A DNA stretch of 64,000 nt, taken from contig MU619237.1 of the NCBI GenBank assembly GCA_025201805.1, positions 303,552-367,551 on the forward strand, read 5' to 3'. The notes below the pieces were generated by a model that worked only from the letters and a program-made list of their open reading frames with translations, had not been told where the DNA came from and searched no databases. Made by a program: the position numbers and the translations under genes. This document shows positions 53,549 to 64,000 of this stretch, one piece after another (the first letter of the stretch is position 1; each line of letters opens with the position of its first letter). This stretch comes from Parasitella parasitica. Lineage: Eukaryota; Mucoromycota; Mucoromycetes; Mucorales; Mucoraceae.

Positions 53549-55612
53549 TCAACGGACAAATCTTGACTTGGGAGTGGCGTCTAAACAGTCTCGGCAGTGG
53601 ACCACATATACACCAGTGTCTTCTACTGTCATATGGGCGTCCGAATCCATTTGCTTTTTGCAACCAGCGCAGCGCAAACATTTCTTGTGCCATCTACTAG
53701 CATTTGGCCCAGGTTGGGTGTCGTAGAGCGGCATGCTTTCGTTGCAGTGAGCACAAATGCGCACACCGCCTAACCGTGGCAAGACAGTCTTTCTTGATCT
53801 AAAAATATCGCTAGGCGTTGTAGCCGTAGAGTGTCTTCTAGACGGCTCCGTGGCGTTGGTTTCTGTGTTGATTTTCAGCTCAGATCGAACGGGTTTCCTT
53901 GCCTTGGTGTTGGAAGGCGTACAGTGATCGCAGTAGAGCTTGTCTTGATATTTGACCAATTTGCGGTCTGTAGGCACAGTCTTATTGCAGCCAGCACAAA
54001 GGAGACACTAGATAGGGGAGAGGGAGAAAGTTGAATTAGTTGATGTACAGTGGCAAGACAATCAAGTCTAAAAACAAACCTCTTTATGGTAAAAGTTATT
54101 GGAAAGCTCCAAACATGTATCTGTCACTGGTTTAGTGCATGCGTTGCACACGACAACTGCTGCTGGTTCTTGCTGCTGCCTCTCCTGCTGCTGCTGCTCC
54201 TGCTGCTCCTGCTGCTTTTGAGGCTCTTCGATGGAGGAGGAAAAGCTGCTGTCTGTGGGAGATGGAGGTGCGACATTGAAGTAATTGTCAACGTGTGGTG
54301 GTGTACGAGGATAAGTCTCATCTTCCTCGCTCTGGGGTGTGCCCTGTCTTGGTCCGACAGCAGAGAGAGGAGGAGAATTGCAGGCGACGGGAACGGCAGG
54401 ACATTCAGTGTGATAAAAGCTCTTGCCGTCTGTGCAGAACTCCAGACCGTTGAAGGTCTGGTGGCATTTGGCACAAAAGAGGCAGTAAGAGTGAAAGCAG
54501 AGCAGTTCTCCAGAAGGGATCCTCAGTCCTCGATAGTCTTTTTTGGATACGTGTTGGCCACACTCCTTGCATGGCTTTTTGGCGACCTTTTTTCTGCGGG
54601 GGGCCAGTGCGGTGCTCTCGGTCTTTTTGGGCTCAATGGGAGGGTATGGCGATGAGACAGAGCTATCGATGCTGATGTAGGATGAAGTTGAGACTGAGGG
54701 AGAAGTAGGGCTGACGCTGCGAGTTTTGAGTCTGTCTTCTGCGAAAGCACTTGGGGGATTGAACATGGAAGCTCTTCTGGATCTTTGGTATGTAAAGTAC
54801 GGGTTTTCCACGCTGGTAGGTGTGGTTGAGGCGGATCTAGAGGACGAGGCCAGAGTGGAAAGAGCGGGGGTAGAGGTGCTGGGGGCGCTAGGCTTGGGTG
54901 ATTGCAATGCTTGCATGCGGTGCTTGAGTTGACAGGTGCGACAGGATGGGTTGCCCTCGGAATCCTTGGATGCCAGCATTGGCTTCAATGGTGATTTGCA
55001 GTGGTTGCATTGGAAGCAGCTGCTGTGCCACACTTTGTTGTTGAACATGGTCTGCGTATCGGTGCGTTCTATAGGTTTACTGCAGCCAGAGCTAAATGAA
55101 AAAAAAAAAGAAGAAGAGAATAGGTCAATGCGTCTGTTATATTTGGCTTTTGTGTGTGTATGTGGGTATGCGTGTGCTAGTTACCAATCGACTATCTCGC
55201 TCAAGCATGGCTTGCAGTAGTAGGCTGAATTGTAAATAGAAAAGCTGTTCGAATCGGTCCAAGAGTTCTGCGTTCTTTGACATTTGACGCAAGACTTCAA
55301 ATTACTGCTGTCTTTGGGCTGCTGCGTGTCAAACTGAGGCATGGTTCTTTGGGGTCTTGGTTTGATGGGAGTGGACACGGATCCTGAGCCGCTGCTGAAG
55401 ATTGCTTTTTTGCCATAAGTGTCCTGCCACTTGTCAGTGCTATTTTGGCTCAATCTTGCTTGGCTAGAAAACATGGCAGCTTTCGCCAATAAAGAGGATG
55501 ATGCTGCAGTTGTTTTCTCGGCTGTGGGCGAGCTTTGGATGGTTCTGTGGCACTTGGGACAAGTGCTGGTTTTGGTGTATACGCTTTGATTACAGTAGAT
55601 ACAAAAACCCAT
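53549..55612 (-). CDS. Multi-LIM-domain protein
   Basis: Three exons on the minus strand: 55612-55185, 55091-54080 and 54007-53549, giving 632 residues. The N-terminus MGFCIYCNQSVYTKTSTCPK is a small zinc-ribbon-like CxxC pair. Four LIM domains follow. LIM1 is SGCSKPIERT to CRTCQ, around the exon 1-2 join. LIM2 is CKECGQHVSKKDYRGLR to FYHTEC. LIM3 is CNACTKPVTDTCLEL to YCDHC and spans intron 2. LIM4 is CAHCNESMPLYDTQ to HCRDC. Between LIM2 and LIM3 lies a Gln-rich linker. There is no RhoGAP or other catalytic domain. LIM proteins of this kind are actin/septum scaffolds (paxillin-like) in fungi; the exact role is unknown. Confidence 0.85.
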
Positions 55613-56472
55613 TTTGTTTAGAGTAGAAAGTAAAGAGATAAAGAAACCAGACAATAAGGAAGCTTTGGACAGAGCTATATTTATGCTGTTTTGATTGTTA
55701 TTGATTTATTGCTAAAAATGGAGATTGCCTTTTATTGTAGTGCATGTATAAATATACATACATAATAAATAGACATCATTTGCACTGCCATTGTAAAGCA
55801 ATGGTTTGTTGTCGTTTTACTTGATTAAGATGAGTGTCGTTGTACAAACGTCATTGTCGTTTTACAACTGTAGGTACATTTGAAAACATATACCGCCATG
55901 TCATCATCCTCTAAAATCCGATTTGAGGCCATGTGCAGATCATTGTTACCATAATATACACTGCGGCGTGTTTCTCAGTGTAAACACATGTAGCATTTCT
56001 CTCCACTCATCCCCTGACATTCCTGGAACAATCACTTCATAGGCGAAGCCTACACATTAGTAAGGCATGTGCGGATGATTGTTGTTTTGCTATTCTTTGC
56101 TCTCTGCGACCTGGACTAGCGTTACATATATGCAATTCAGCCTGGTTGACATGCAGCACCATCAGAGGGAAGAATACTCCATACGATGGATGAAAATTTA
56201 GCGGACAGCCTCATTTTTTATGTTTGAATAAAGGGGCGAGCCCAAATTTAACTCATTAATCACTGGGCGGTGGAGGGAGAGCACGGCTCACCCACAACAA
56301 GACATGCACATCTATTTCAGGGCTTGTGACGCGCCGCGTACAAAACATACAATACAAGGCGGGTGTAACAAAAAGAACCAACTTTCAATCAGAACTTTTG
56401 GAGTGAGATCTTCTCTTGCAAAGCCTTGCTACATCCATTAAAAAACAAAACAAAAAAACAAAAAATCGCATA
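55613..56472. other. Divergent promoter region, LIM gene and RdRP
   Basis: About 860 bp between two divergent start codons. No gene is recognised. A pair of GTCGTTT-containing lines (55809-55865) is a short direct repeat. Confidence 0.5.
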
Positions 56473-59400
56473 ATGTCAACCTTGGAGCCGCTCATCATAC
56501 GATGCGCCAAACAAATATACCACAACCTCAAATTAACAAATCGCATCCGTCTGCTATCGAATGCAGCTACAAACAACTCTCTGCCGTCAGAAGTCGTCAA
56601 AATGCAGCAGATAGTCGCAATTGCAGATGGAAAAACTCTGGAGAGAATCGTGAGATCTTTTCTGCAAGACTCCAAGCCAAACAAATCTCTCAATGACTTT
56701 GTCTCTCTTTTGGATCAAAAGAATCAGATGCTAAGTAAGTTGACAGGTTTGACGTGTGTGTGTGTGTGTGTGTGTGTGCGTGCGTGCAAAAGCATCACGG
56801 TTAGTCTAAATACAATATTCCACACCTAGTCTGCATGGATGACGATGATTTCAGCGATGAATTTGGTGATGATTGCGTCGATATTTTTGCCCAAATTATG
56901 GACACTCTTCCAGAAGTGAAAAAGAGAGCAAGGCCGTCGACCTTGGATGACACTCCCGCATTGCACAAACGACTAAAACTACCAGCAGACAGCGTCAAAA
57001 ATGCGCCCAGCAACAAAAGCAAAGACCTGACGCTAGTCATCAACGAATCCTGCTTTGTAAACGATACCTTGCAAAGTGATACCCACAACACCATCTGCAA
57101 CCCTCAATGCGCTACCAAACTGCTCAGCGGCGTGCCTTGGATTATCCTGTACGAGATATCTCGCTTTGTGCAAGCGTTCAATGTGGACTGGTCCAATGTT
57201 CCGTTCGAGGCCTTTCAGACATTTTTGAATACTGGCAGCAGTGATCCTGGACAGCTATACGACACCATGATCAAGTGGAACCAGGAAACGCGGTTGGGCA
57301 TCAAGCTGAACGGCTCAGCATACACCGTGATGGACAGATGTTCCGAGAATGTGTGGGTGCACTTCAAGCAATCGCAGACTTCAACGCCAGTGACACCTCT
57401 GTCGTCTGCTCTTCACCCCGACTTTGCTGTGCACTCAAAAGAGCAGAATGCACGCATCAAGAACCGAATGATCCATTTCAGCGGTCTCATCACTTGGAGA
57501 AACTCACACTTACCTCCAACTATCACGCTGCGAGCACCCAAAGTAGAGGCTTCCAACAGATTCTTCCGCAAGTTTGGCCAAGACAGATTTCTAGAGCTCA
57601 AGTTGGGAAAGACGACACACCTAGCCATCCTCAAACAGCACAAAAAGTTCTTCCTGAAACCCTTCCTGCTGATGCATCGAGTTTTCCGCTTCTTGTTTGT
57701 CAAAGATGATACCATCATCATGTTTGCCACAGAAGGCGTCGACCTGAAGCCAATCAACATCCAACAGGTCATCGATTGGCATATGCCCATCACAGAGAAC
57801 TGGGACATGTCCATCAGCAAATACGCAAGCCGCATGTCTCTAGGCTACAGCAGCAGCATCCCCACTCTGGAATTCAAGCCTGACGAAATTGTTTACGTTG
57901 ACGACGTCTACGGCTCGACGGGATCCGATAGCAACGAAACCAACTGCATGACGGACGGCTGTGGCATCATCTCCTGCTCGGCCATGAAAAAGATTATGGG
58001 TTGCCAAGCAACAGAGGAGCTGCCTTGCGCTATCCAAGGCCGCATCGCTGGTGCCAAGGGCATTTGGATCATCGAGCCTGATCTGGATTTTTCGACGGGC
58101 GACTACATCAAGATCCGTAAAAGCCAGGACAAGTTCAAGACAGGGTTGCCCCAGAGCGATTTCATGCTGGATCCCCACCACTACACGTTTGATCTAGTCA
58201 AGAACTCCATCCTCGTGTATCCGTCTTATCTGAACACACAGTTCATCCAGTGTCTGTCTCACGGCGGTGTGCCACACTCTGTGTTTATCATCATCCTCAA
58301 GGAATACATTCATCAGCTGGCAGCGATCATCACAGAGAACCAGAGCATCAAGCTGCTGCGAGACTGGGTAGCAAAGTCGGGAAGGATCATGATGGGTCGA
58401 TGGGAGGGCGAGGTCAATGCTGAAAAGGGCTTGTGGAGGGACCTGATCGGCGGCGGCGGCGACGACGAAAACGACAGCGGATTCTTTACACTGGACTCAC
58501 CCGACGATCTGCACTCCAATGAGGACGAGCCGCTGGACTCCCCCGCATACGAGGCAAAGGGCCCCAGCAAGCTCGCGCTGGACGTTAAAGACAGTCATTT
58601 CGCAAGAGTCAACAAATACTCTGGCTTTCCTGCCAGTCTGCATGAATCCATTGTACGGCTGCTCGACGCAGGTTTCGACCTGTCGAATGCCTATGTGGCG
58701 ACTCGCGTAACAATGGTGTTTCGACAAATTATGCAGGCGATCACTACCAAATACAAAATCGAGGTGCCTCAATCATGCACCGTAACATGTGTTCCTGATC
58801 CCACGGGCACGCTGGAGCCAGGCGAGATTTTCCTGCAATTATCGAGCAGACGAGTCGATGAGAAAACTGGCATCCGTGCTGGTCAGATACTGGGGGATGT
58901 GCTTGTTACTCGAAACCCCTGTGCGCTGAAGAGCGACGTCCAAAAGGTGAAGGCTGTCGATTGCACGGCGCTGCGAATGTACACTGACCTGGCAATTTTC
59001 TCAATCAAAGGAGAGACATCGCTGGCTAGCCAGTTGAGCGGGGGTGATTATGATGGCGATATCGTATGTTATTACAAAAGCATGGATGGCAAAAATAACG
59101 TGTATATGTAATATATATATTTATATATATACTCATTTTTTTATTTTTTTTTATTCTAGGTTTTCTGCTGCTGGGATGAGCGTCTCGTCAAGCCATTCAA
59201 ACCCAAACCGGTGCCGCCTCCGTGTAAACGTGCAGAAGAGGCCTTTGACAAAGACAAAAGCACGGTAGGTAAAGAAGTGAGCTCTTGCAAGGACCCCCAG
59301 GAAGCCATCCAGAACAGTTTCATCTCTGTGGCTATTCCAGACGGCACTCTGGGCGTGTATGAAAATTGGAGAACGGTGCTGGCAGAATGCTCCTCACTTG

Positions 59401-60356
59401 ATCATCCTGACGTTGTTTACCTTGGTCACATGTGTTCCAAACTAGTCGACGCCCCTAAACAAGGCTTAACGCTAAAGGCAACAGTGAAGAAACGAGACCG
59501 CGCAAACTTTTCAGAGATACCTCATCCGCCATGGTTTATGGACAAGAAGAACAAGCAGCGCGGACCGACATTCCGAAGTTACAAAGAAGCCAATAACGTA
59601 TACACCCTTCACGGGGCACCTTGCTCCACGACCATGGATTACCTTTATGATACCTTGCTGACAGAAACCGCAGCATTTACCAAATATTCTCGCAGCATGT
59701 TCTGCGACGACGACGTCTCTCTCAAAGACCCCGATCTCATTGCTCCATGGCTCAAAGCCAAAGAGCTTGCAACACAGCTCAGCGACGGGCTACTTGCTAC
59801 TGATCTACGACTTATCGCAGAAGCTGTGGAGACAAACAAGAAGGAATACACCGAAAAGTGCGCAAAACTGGATTCTCTGAAGCAGCGCTATTTGGAGAAT
59901 CTCTCGAATCCAACGAAATATGTCGACGAAAAGTATATAGAAGAATTCCAGAGCCAATTCAATAGTCATTTCGAGCTGGAAGAGTTTTACGCCAAAGACT
60001 TTCTCGAGACTCCACCGACACAGAGCCTGAAATCAAATGTCATGATGTTCGATGTGCAAGTAAATGGCGGCAGAATGCTGCACAATATCAAGGCTAGTTA
60101 CGCTTACATTATCTCCATCAACTCAAGCAAGTACGCAAAGTACTGTTATTTGGTGGCATATGACAATCTAAGACGGATCAAGGCAGATGCTGTGGCCAAA
60201 CAAACAAAAGAGAACGGCTTTGCAGAAACCTTATCACCGTCCGCTTACAAATGCATGACGATTGACCGAAATTGGATCAAAAAAATGAAAGAGACAAACT
60301 ACACGGACGGTAACGAACGGGTTAGATTATCAACAGAGTATATTCCAAAAAAGTAA
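56473..60356 (+). CDS. Cellular RNA-dependent RNA polymerase (RNA silencing)
   Basis: Three exons: 56473-56734, 56830-59063 and 59160-60356, giving 1,230 residues. The catalytic signature of eukaryotic silencing RdRPs, DYDGD within LSGGDYDGDIV, is at residues 827-831, the last full codons of exon 2. Upstream are FRKFGQDRFLELKLG, DDGCGIISCSAMKKI-like text (TDGCGIISCSAM) and PSQIRGxK-type GAKGIWIIEPD. Downstream, WDERLVKPFKPKPVPP and YLYDTLL follow the usual order. The length and motifs match the QDE-1/Mucor rdrp family, which makes double-stranded RNA from aberrant or transgene RNA for Dicer. The N-terminal region before about residue 200 is poorly conserved and acidic (DDDDFSDEFGDD). Intron 1 (95 bp) contains a TG repeat. 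Confidence 0.9.
56754..56787 (+). repeat. TG microsatellite inside RdRP intron 1
   Basis: GT repeats about a dozen times and continues as GCGTGCGTGC. It makes up a third of the intron, between the donor at 56735 and the acceptor at 56829. Confidence 0.9.
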
Positions 60357-61611
60357 TGCCTGCAAATCCGGAAAAAAAATAAACAATAACAATTAAAAAA
60401 ATATAAAGTATCAGGTTGTTATAGTCTTTGCATGTGGGGCAGACAACATGCAACAATATCCATGAGCGAACCCCTTAGATAACGAGAAGGGAGAACCCCC
60501 TATTGCTCCCTAGTACGCCCCCTCCCTTTTTACAAATACTTACCACACACACGTGTACTCGTATGTCCGACTAAAATCTGTTTATTTTTCATTCACGTTT
60601 ATAAATTGTAGATGTAAGGCTCTTGCGAACCTTCAAAAAATTGCTACCGCGCTCCGAAAAGCACTGTAGACGGGTATTGGTTGTAGTTTTCAACCAGCAA
60701 TAAACCAGAATCAGTATGAACCTCACTTTCGTGGTTTTGCCCGAGCACAAGAATACAGAACAAAAGAGGGACATGGGTAGATGGCCCTTTTATACTTTTT
60801 TTTTTTTTCTTTTCACCTTGGACTACTGTCACACTACTGGACTGTTTGTTTGTTCGCTCCAATGTGACCTTTGTAATACAGTACAGTTCCATAGTAACGT
60901 TGCTCATCTCATGATTACACACCCACATCTACATGTAAATGTACCTAATACGGTAGCACTTGCTGCTTATACTTTATCGATAATATTTCAAGTATTCTTC
61001 TGAAAAAGGGGATCCGTAACTATTGAACACTCGTCTGAGAAAAGCAAAAAGTGCATACCGGTATCGCGCTCAGCAAACACATTCCGAGATGGATGGTAAA
61101 AAAAGTACCTTGCCACCAAGCAATTGCCTTGAAAATTTCCCCAGACTTATTACTGAAATGTTTTACAATTGTTCCTTGAAAGAAATACTTTCTAACATTA
61201 GTCAATTTTATACTTTATATCCTTCTTTTCATCTACTACTAGGCATGCTATTAGGTACTGTACTCAGGCCTCAGAAGGGTCAAACTAGGTGATTCTTCAA
61301 ACAAAAATACCTCGATGAAAAACTAATATTTTTCTGTAAAACAAAGTAGAGAAAATAGATTTAGTCTGTGGCTACCATTCACTAAATTTTAGGCTATGAG
61401 TTTCTATGAATATTTGCCTTGATTTGCTGAAAACCGCAGATTTTTGTTAATAGAGTCTGTCCAAATAGCGAACAAAACGGACCCGATGCCAGTGCACTGA
61501 CAAGTGGACGATACAAACCCCATATTTATTGATAAATATGAATGAAAAGTGCTGATTGTTCGAACCCCTTTTTGTGTAGACTTGAGCGCGCCTGTCAAAA
61601 CAACAAAACAA
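60357..61611. other. Intergenic spacer
   Basis: No gene is supported. Small ORFs on both strands (60589-61292) lack motifs and overlap each other. A T-run and a TTATCGATAA-like palindrome near 60977 are visible. Confidence 0.45.
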
Positions 61612-62839
61612 TTATGCAGCTTTGGTGGGCGTGGTTCTGCCACCACTATTATTAGCTTCCTTTCCAAACTGGACGCAAATGGGCCGCTCATGTATCACAT
61701 AGCCATTTGTACACTGTAAAGCTAAAGAAGCTTGTGATTTGTCCGTAAACGTAACAAACGCCTGCCCTCTCAACCGTCCTTTGGTCATCAGGTTGATATG
61801 GACGTCTGGTGCGAAAATCGAAAATAAATCAACCAGTTCTTGCTGTGTCGTTTGCTTGTCTAAATTCTTTATATACAGTTTAGGGCTCGGCTCTCCCTCC
61901 ACGTATTGCTTGAATGCAGGGAGATTGAGCAGCTCAGAAATAGGTCTGCATTGCTTGCGGATAGCTTGTTGTTCTGCAGTGATACCGATGTTGATCTTGA
62001 TCTTTTTGTTGGTGGTGCTGGTGGTGGTGGTGGCCGTGGTGGTGGCCGTGGAACTATTCTTTGCAAATGACGATGCTGGTGATGAAGTAGCTGGTTGCTT
62101 GTGCAGAGCAAGCTTTTGACTCTCAGCAGCCATGCGAAGCAATCTTGCTTGCGCTACTTTTTCTTGCTGGAGTTTGATAGTTTCATTTTCGTCGTCCTGT
62201 TCATCCTCCAATTCTGATTCATCGCTAGCCAATAATTGGTCGTGCTTTCGCTTCAAAAATGATGGTTTTGCGTCTTTTTCGGCAGGGCCGAACGGCGGAG
62301 GCATGTTGTATTTGTTCATGAGATGAAGCACTTGGGTATAAAATCGAGGGACAGTAGCGATGGCATGTGTAATGTTTGTTAAAATATCAGGTGTTGGGTC
62401 GGGATAGTAGTACGTTAGCTGAGGGTTGGGTGGATAGAGTAGGCCGTGCGGAGCAGATACAGGCTCTGCGGCCGGTGTCTCCTGCTCTATCGCAAGCTGC
62501 TGAGGAGGAATAGAGCTGCGCTGTCTGTTTGGATCAGGCCTCGCGTACTCTACAGTTATTTGCTTGTAAAATAAGCCAAAATCAATCTTTTTCAGCATGT
62601 CGAATGCCTGCTCGGCAATGCTTCGATTTGGAAAGTCTAGAAACACAAAGCCAACCTGTTTCGATGGGTTATCTTGGACTGGGGTCCTTGTAGCGCTGGA
62701 TTTGCGTGCTTACCATGGCCTGACTCTGCATAAATCGAATGTCGATTGGTCTGTACGGCCTAAAGTATTTCTCTCGTAACTCTGTGGATGTGGTTATAAA
62801 GCTGGGCAAATGCTTGACGATGATCGTGGTAATAGTGTC
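61612..62839 (-). CDS. RNPC3: U11/U12 snRNP 65-kDa-like protein (minor spliceosome), 5' end uncertain
   Basis: Exons on the minus strand: 62839-62714 and 62655-61612, at least 389 residues. A first exon upstream of 62839 (which follows an ATAG acceptor) is not identified. RRM1 is split by the intron: IIVKHLPSFI, then after splicing VGFVFLDFPNRSIAEQAFDM and ITVEYARPDP. The linker carries LLYPPNPQLTYYYPDPTPDI and VPRFYTQVLHLMNKYNMPPP, the diagnostic RNPC3/65K block. RRM2 is KLYIKNLDKQTTQQELVDLF, then RGQAFVTFTDKSQASLALQ and RPICVQFGK. In animals and plants this protein binds U12 snRNA and bridges U11 and U12. Its presence implies that U12-type introns are spliced here. A poly-Thr stretch lies before RRM2. 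Confidence 0.87.
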
Positions 62840-63055
62840 CTATGCAACCATCAGGATCGCTTCGAATAGTGCTCGTTTATTTGCTACATTACACAGTTCA
62901 TTTTCGTCAATACGAGTTGTAGAAAAGAGGTTTGATGAAGGTGTTCTCCCAATAGTCACAGTACACATCCACACACAAAAGAGCAAAAATATTTTTCGTC
63001 TTGTTTTGTCCCAACCGCATTGTTTAATTTCATTTATCGAAAGCCCATCTTTACA

Positions 63056-63714
63056 ATGAGATTGAATGAAGACACAGTACTTGCAAGTATTCTGTCTGCA
63101 AAAGCTGAGCAGGTTGCATTCTGACGTGTCAATTAGATAGGAGAGAAGGTTGCTCTGGTGCCTTATAAACCTGAACATGTACCCAGATATCACGAATGGA
63201 TGAAGTCACCTTTCCTGCAGGAGATGACTGCATCCGAGCCATTGACACTGGAAGAAGAATATGAGATGCAGAAATCATGGCATCAAGATGAAGAGAGTAA
63301 GGCCTTCGTTTGCTAGCCTCAAACCACTAAAGAAAGAAAGAAAGAAAAAAGAAAAGCCAACATCCTGTATAGAGCTTACGTTCATTATCACTAGTTTACC
63401 CAATAGTGACAATAGGTCGCTCCAGAATATACCAGAGAGCGAAATCAAAGACCACACTGGTAAAACGCAGTAATATGCTGATCTTTTTTTTTTCGCAAAT
63501 GATTCACCTATTCAGCAATGATTTAGTCATGGTTGGCGATGTAAACATTTTTCTTAACGATCAAGACCAGGATAAAACATTTGGAGAGATTGAAGTTATG
63601 GTTGCCGAGCCTGATTACAGAAGAACCGGCCGAGGAAGAGAAGCATTGGCAATAATCATGGGATATGGTAACCACACACTAAAATGTATCTATCAACGCA
63701 ATACTAACGACAAC

Positions 63715-63766
<52 letters not shown>

Positions 63767-64000
63767 CTTTACAAGTGATAGGATTAAAGACATTCCATGC
63801 AAAGATATCACTGAAAAATAGCCCTAGCATCAACTTGTTCCAGTCAAAATTTGGCTTTTATGAAATTGCTGTCTCCCAAGTTTTCCAAGAAATCACGTTA
63901 GAGTGGACGCTCTTGGCACCCTCAGACACAGTAAAAGTAGACGAGTTTGGTAATCAAATAGAAGCTTATGGGTCCAAGGCAACGCCGGAACAGCACAACA
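63056..64000 (+). CDS. NAT9: N-acetyltransferase 9 (GNAT), truncated by the window end
   Basis: Exons: 63056-63086, 63141-63296, 63373-63469, 63516-63667 and 63767 to beyond 64000. The start MRLNEDTVLA joins to REKVALVPYKPEHVPRYHEW, then ASEPLTLEEEYEMQKSWHQD, LTFIITS, VMVGDVNIFLND and FGEIEVMVAEPDYRRTGRGR. This is the NAT9 order, with the acetyl-CoA loop as RRTGRGREA. The last exon continues with LKTFHAKISLKNSPSINLFQ, the usual GNAT end. NAT9-like enzymes acetylate protein N-termini or tubulin-associated targets; the substrate here is unknown. Intron 4 is largely a CA repeat. The exon 3 donor (GTAATA at 63470) was chosen to hold frame and is the least certain. The divergent start with RNPC3 is only about 215 bp away. 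Confidence 0.85.
63720..63765 (+). repeat. CA microsatellite ending at a splice acceptor
   Basis: About 23 CA units fill the end of NAT9 intron 4 and run directly into the AG acceptor (63765-63766), replacing the usual pyrimidine tract. Confidence 0.95.

Noticed and set aside
54050-54655. 201-residue plus-strand ORF opposite the LIM gene
   Set aside because: Leu-rich text comes from CTG/CTC runs opposite the Gln-rich linker of the LIM protein. The LIM cysteine pattern proves the minus strand is coding.
60716-61292. Two overlapping small plus-strand ORFs (95 and 89 residues)
   Set aside because: No motif, no splice-supported extension, and similarly long frames on the opposite strand. They fit chance.
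1-64000. tRNA, rRNA, snRNA and CRISPR arrays
   Set aside because: I looked by eye for B-box-like GGTTCRAATCC with acceptor stems, for U6/5S core sequence and for regularly spaced repeats, and found none. A covariance-model scan would be needed to exclude divergent small RNAs.

Overview
This is nuclear DNA of a filamentous fungus, most likely an early-diverging Mucoromycota (Mucorales-type) genome. The reasons are: many genes split by short introns (about 50-95 bp) with GT..AG ends; AT-rich spacers full of long poly-T/poly-A tracts; a secreted chitin deacetylase; a Dicer-pathway-type RNA-dependent RNA polymerase; Helitron remnants; and proteins that yeasts lack but early-diverging fungi and animals share (CENP-K, a ZZZ3-like ATAC protein, the U11/U12-65K protein of the minor spliceosome). 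The sequence is a draft scaffold: three N runs (14265-14274, 40264-40273, 53315-53339) each abut a homopolymer. I could not name the species.

Layout. 1-6.05 kb is a transposon graveyard. It holds two related, internally deleted Helitrons (1-1258 and about 4963-6048). Between them lie a broken Tnp2/CACTA-type transposase (minus strand), a separate Helitron helicase fragment and an unidentified broken ORF. 6.8-9.5 kb holds a Zn2Cys6 transcription factor, then a 62-nt poly-T and a frameshifted F-box/LRR pseudogene (10.0-11.1 kb). 11.1-14.6 kb is gene-poor and probably contains decayed transposon sequence. 14.6-20.3 kb is a compact block: a membrane protein, a GT32-type glycosyltransferase, a GST-like protein, CENP-K (minus) and TAF7. 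21.3-32.9 kb carries a degenerate Hsp70-like coiled-coil protein, SEN2 tRNA endonuclease, chitin deacetylase, PRP17 and mitochondrial glycerol-3-phosphate dehydrogenase. 33-36 kb is poor in genes. 36.2-46.0 kb holds an F-BAR/SH3 cytokinesis-type protein, a small Ser-rich protein, BUB1 and the AP-3 mu subunit. 48.0-64.0 kb holds a ZZZ3-like protein, a Hal4/Npr1-type kinase, ribosomal protein L9 (uL6), a multi-LIM protein, a cellular RdRP, the U11/U12-65K protein and an N-acetyltransferase 9 homologue cut by the window edge.

The genes are a typical eukaryotic mix, not one pathway. Themes do recur: chromosome segregation (CENP-K, BUB1), transcription (TAF7, ZZZ3-like), splicing (PRP17, U11/U12-65K), RNA processing and silencing (SEN2, RdRP), and cell wall/cytokinesis (chitin deacetylase, F-BAR protein). 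The observations most worth following up are the Hsp70-like protein with an apparently dead ATPase site, CENP-K in a lineage reported to lack CENP-A, the minor-spliceosome protein, and the way the Helitron derivatives were formed. All exon boundaries below are read by eye from splice consensus and reading-frame continuity, with no RNA evidence.
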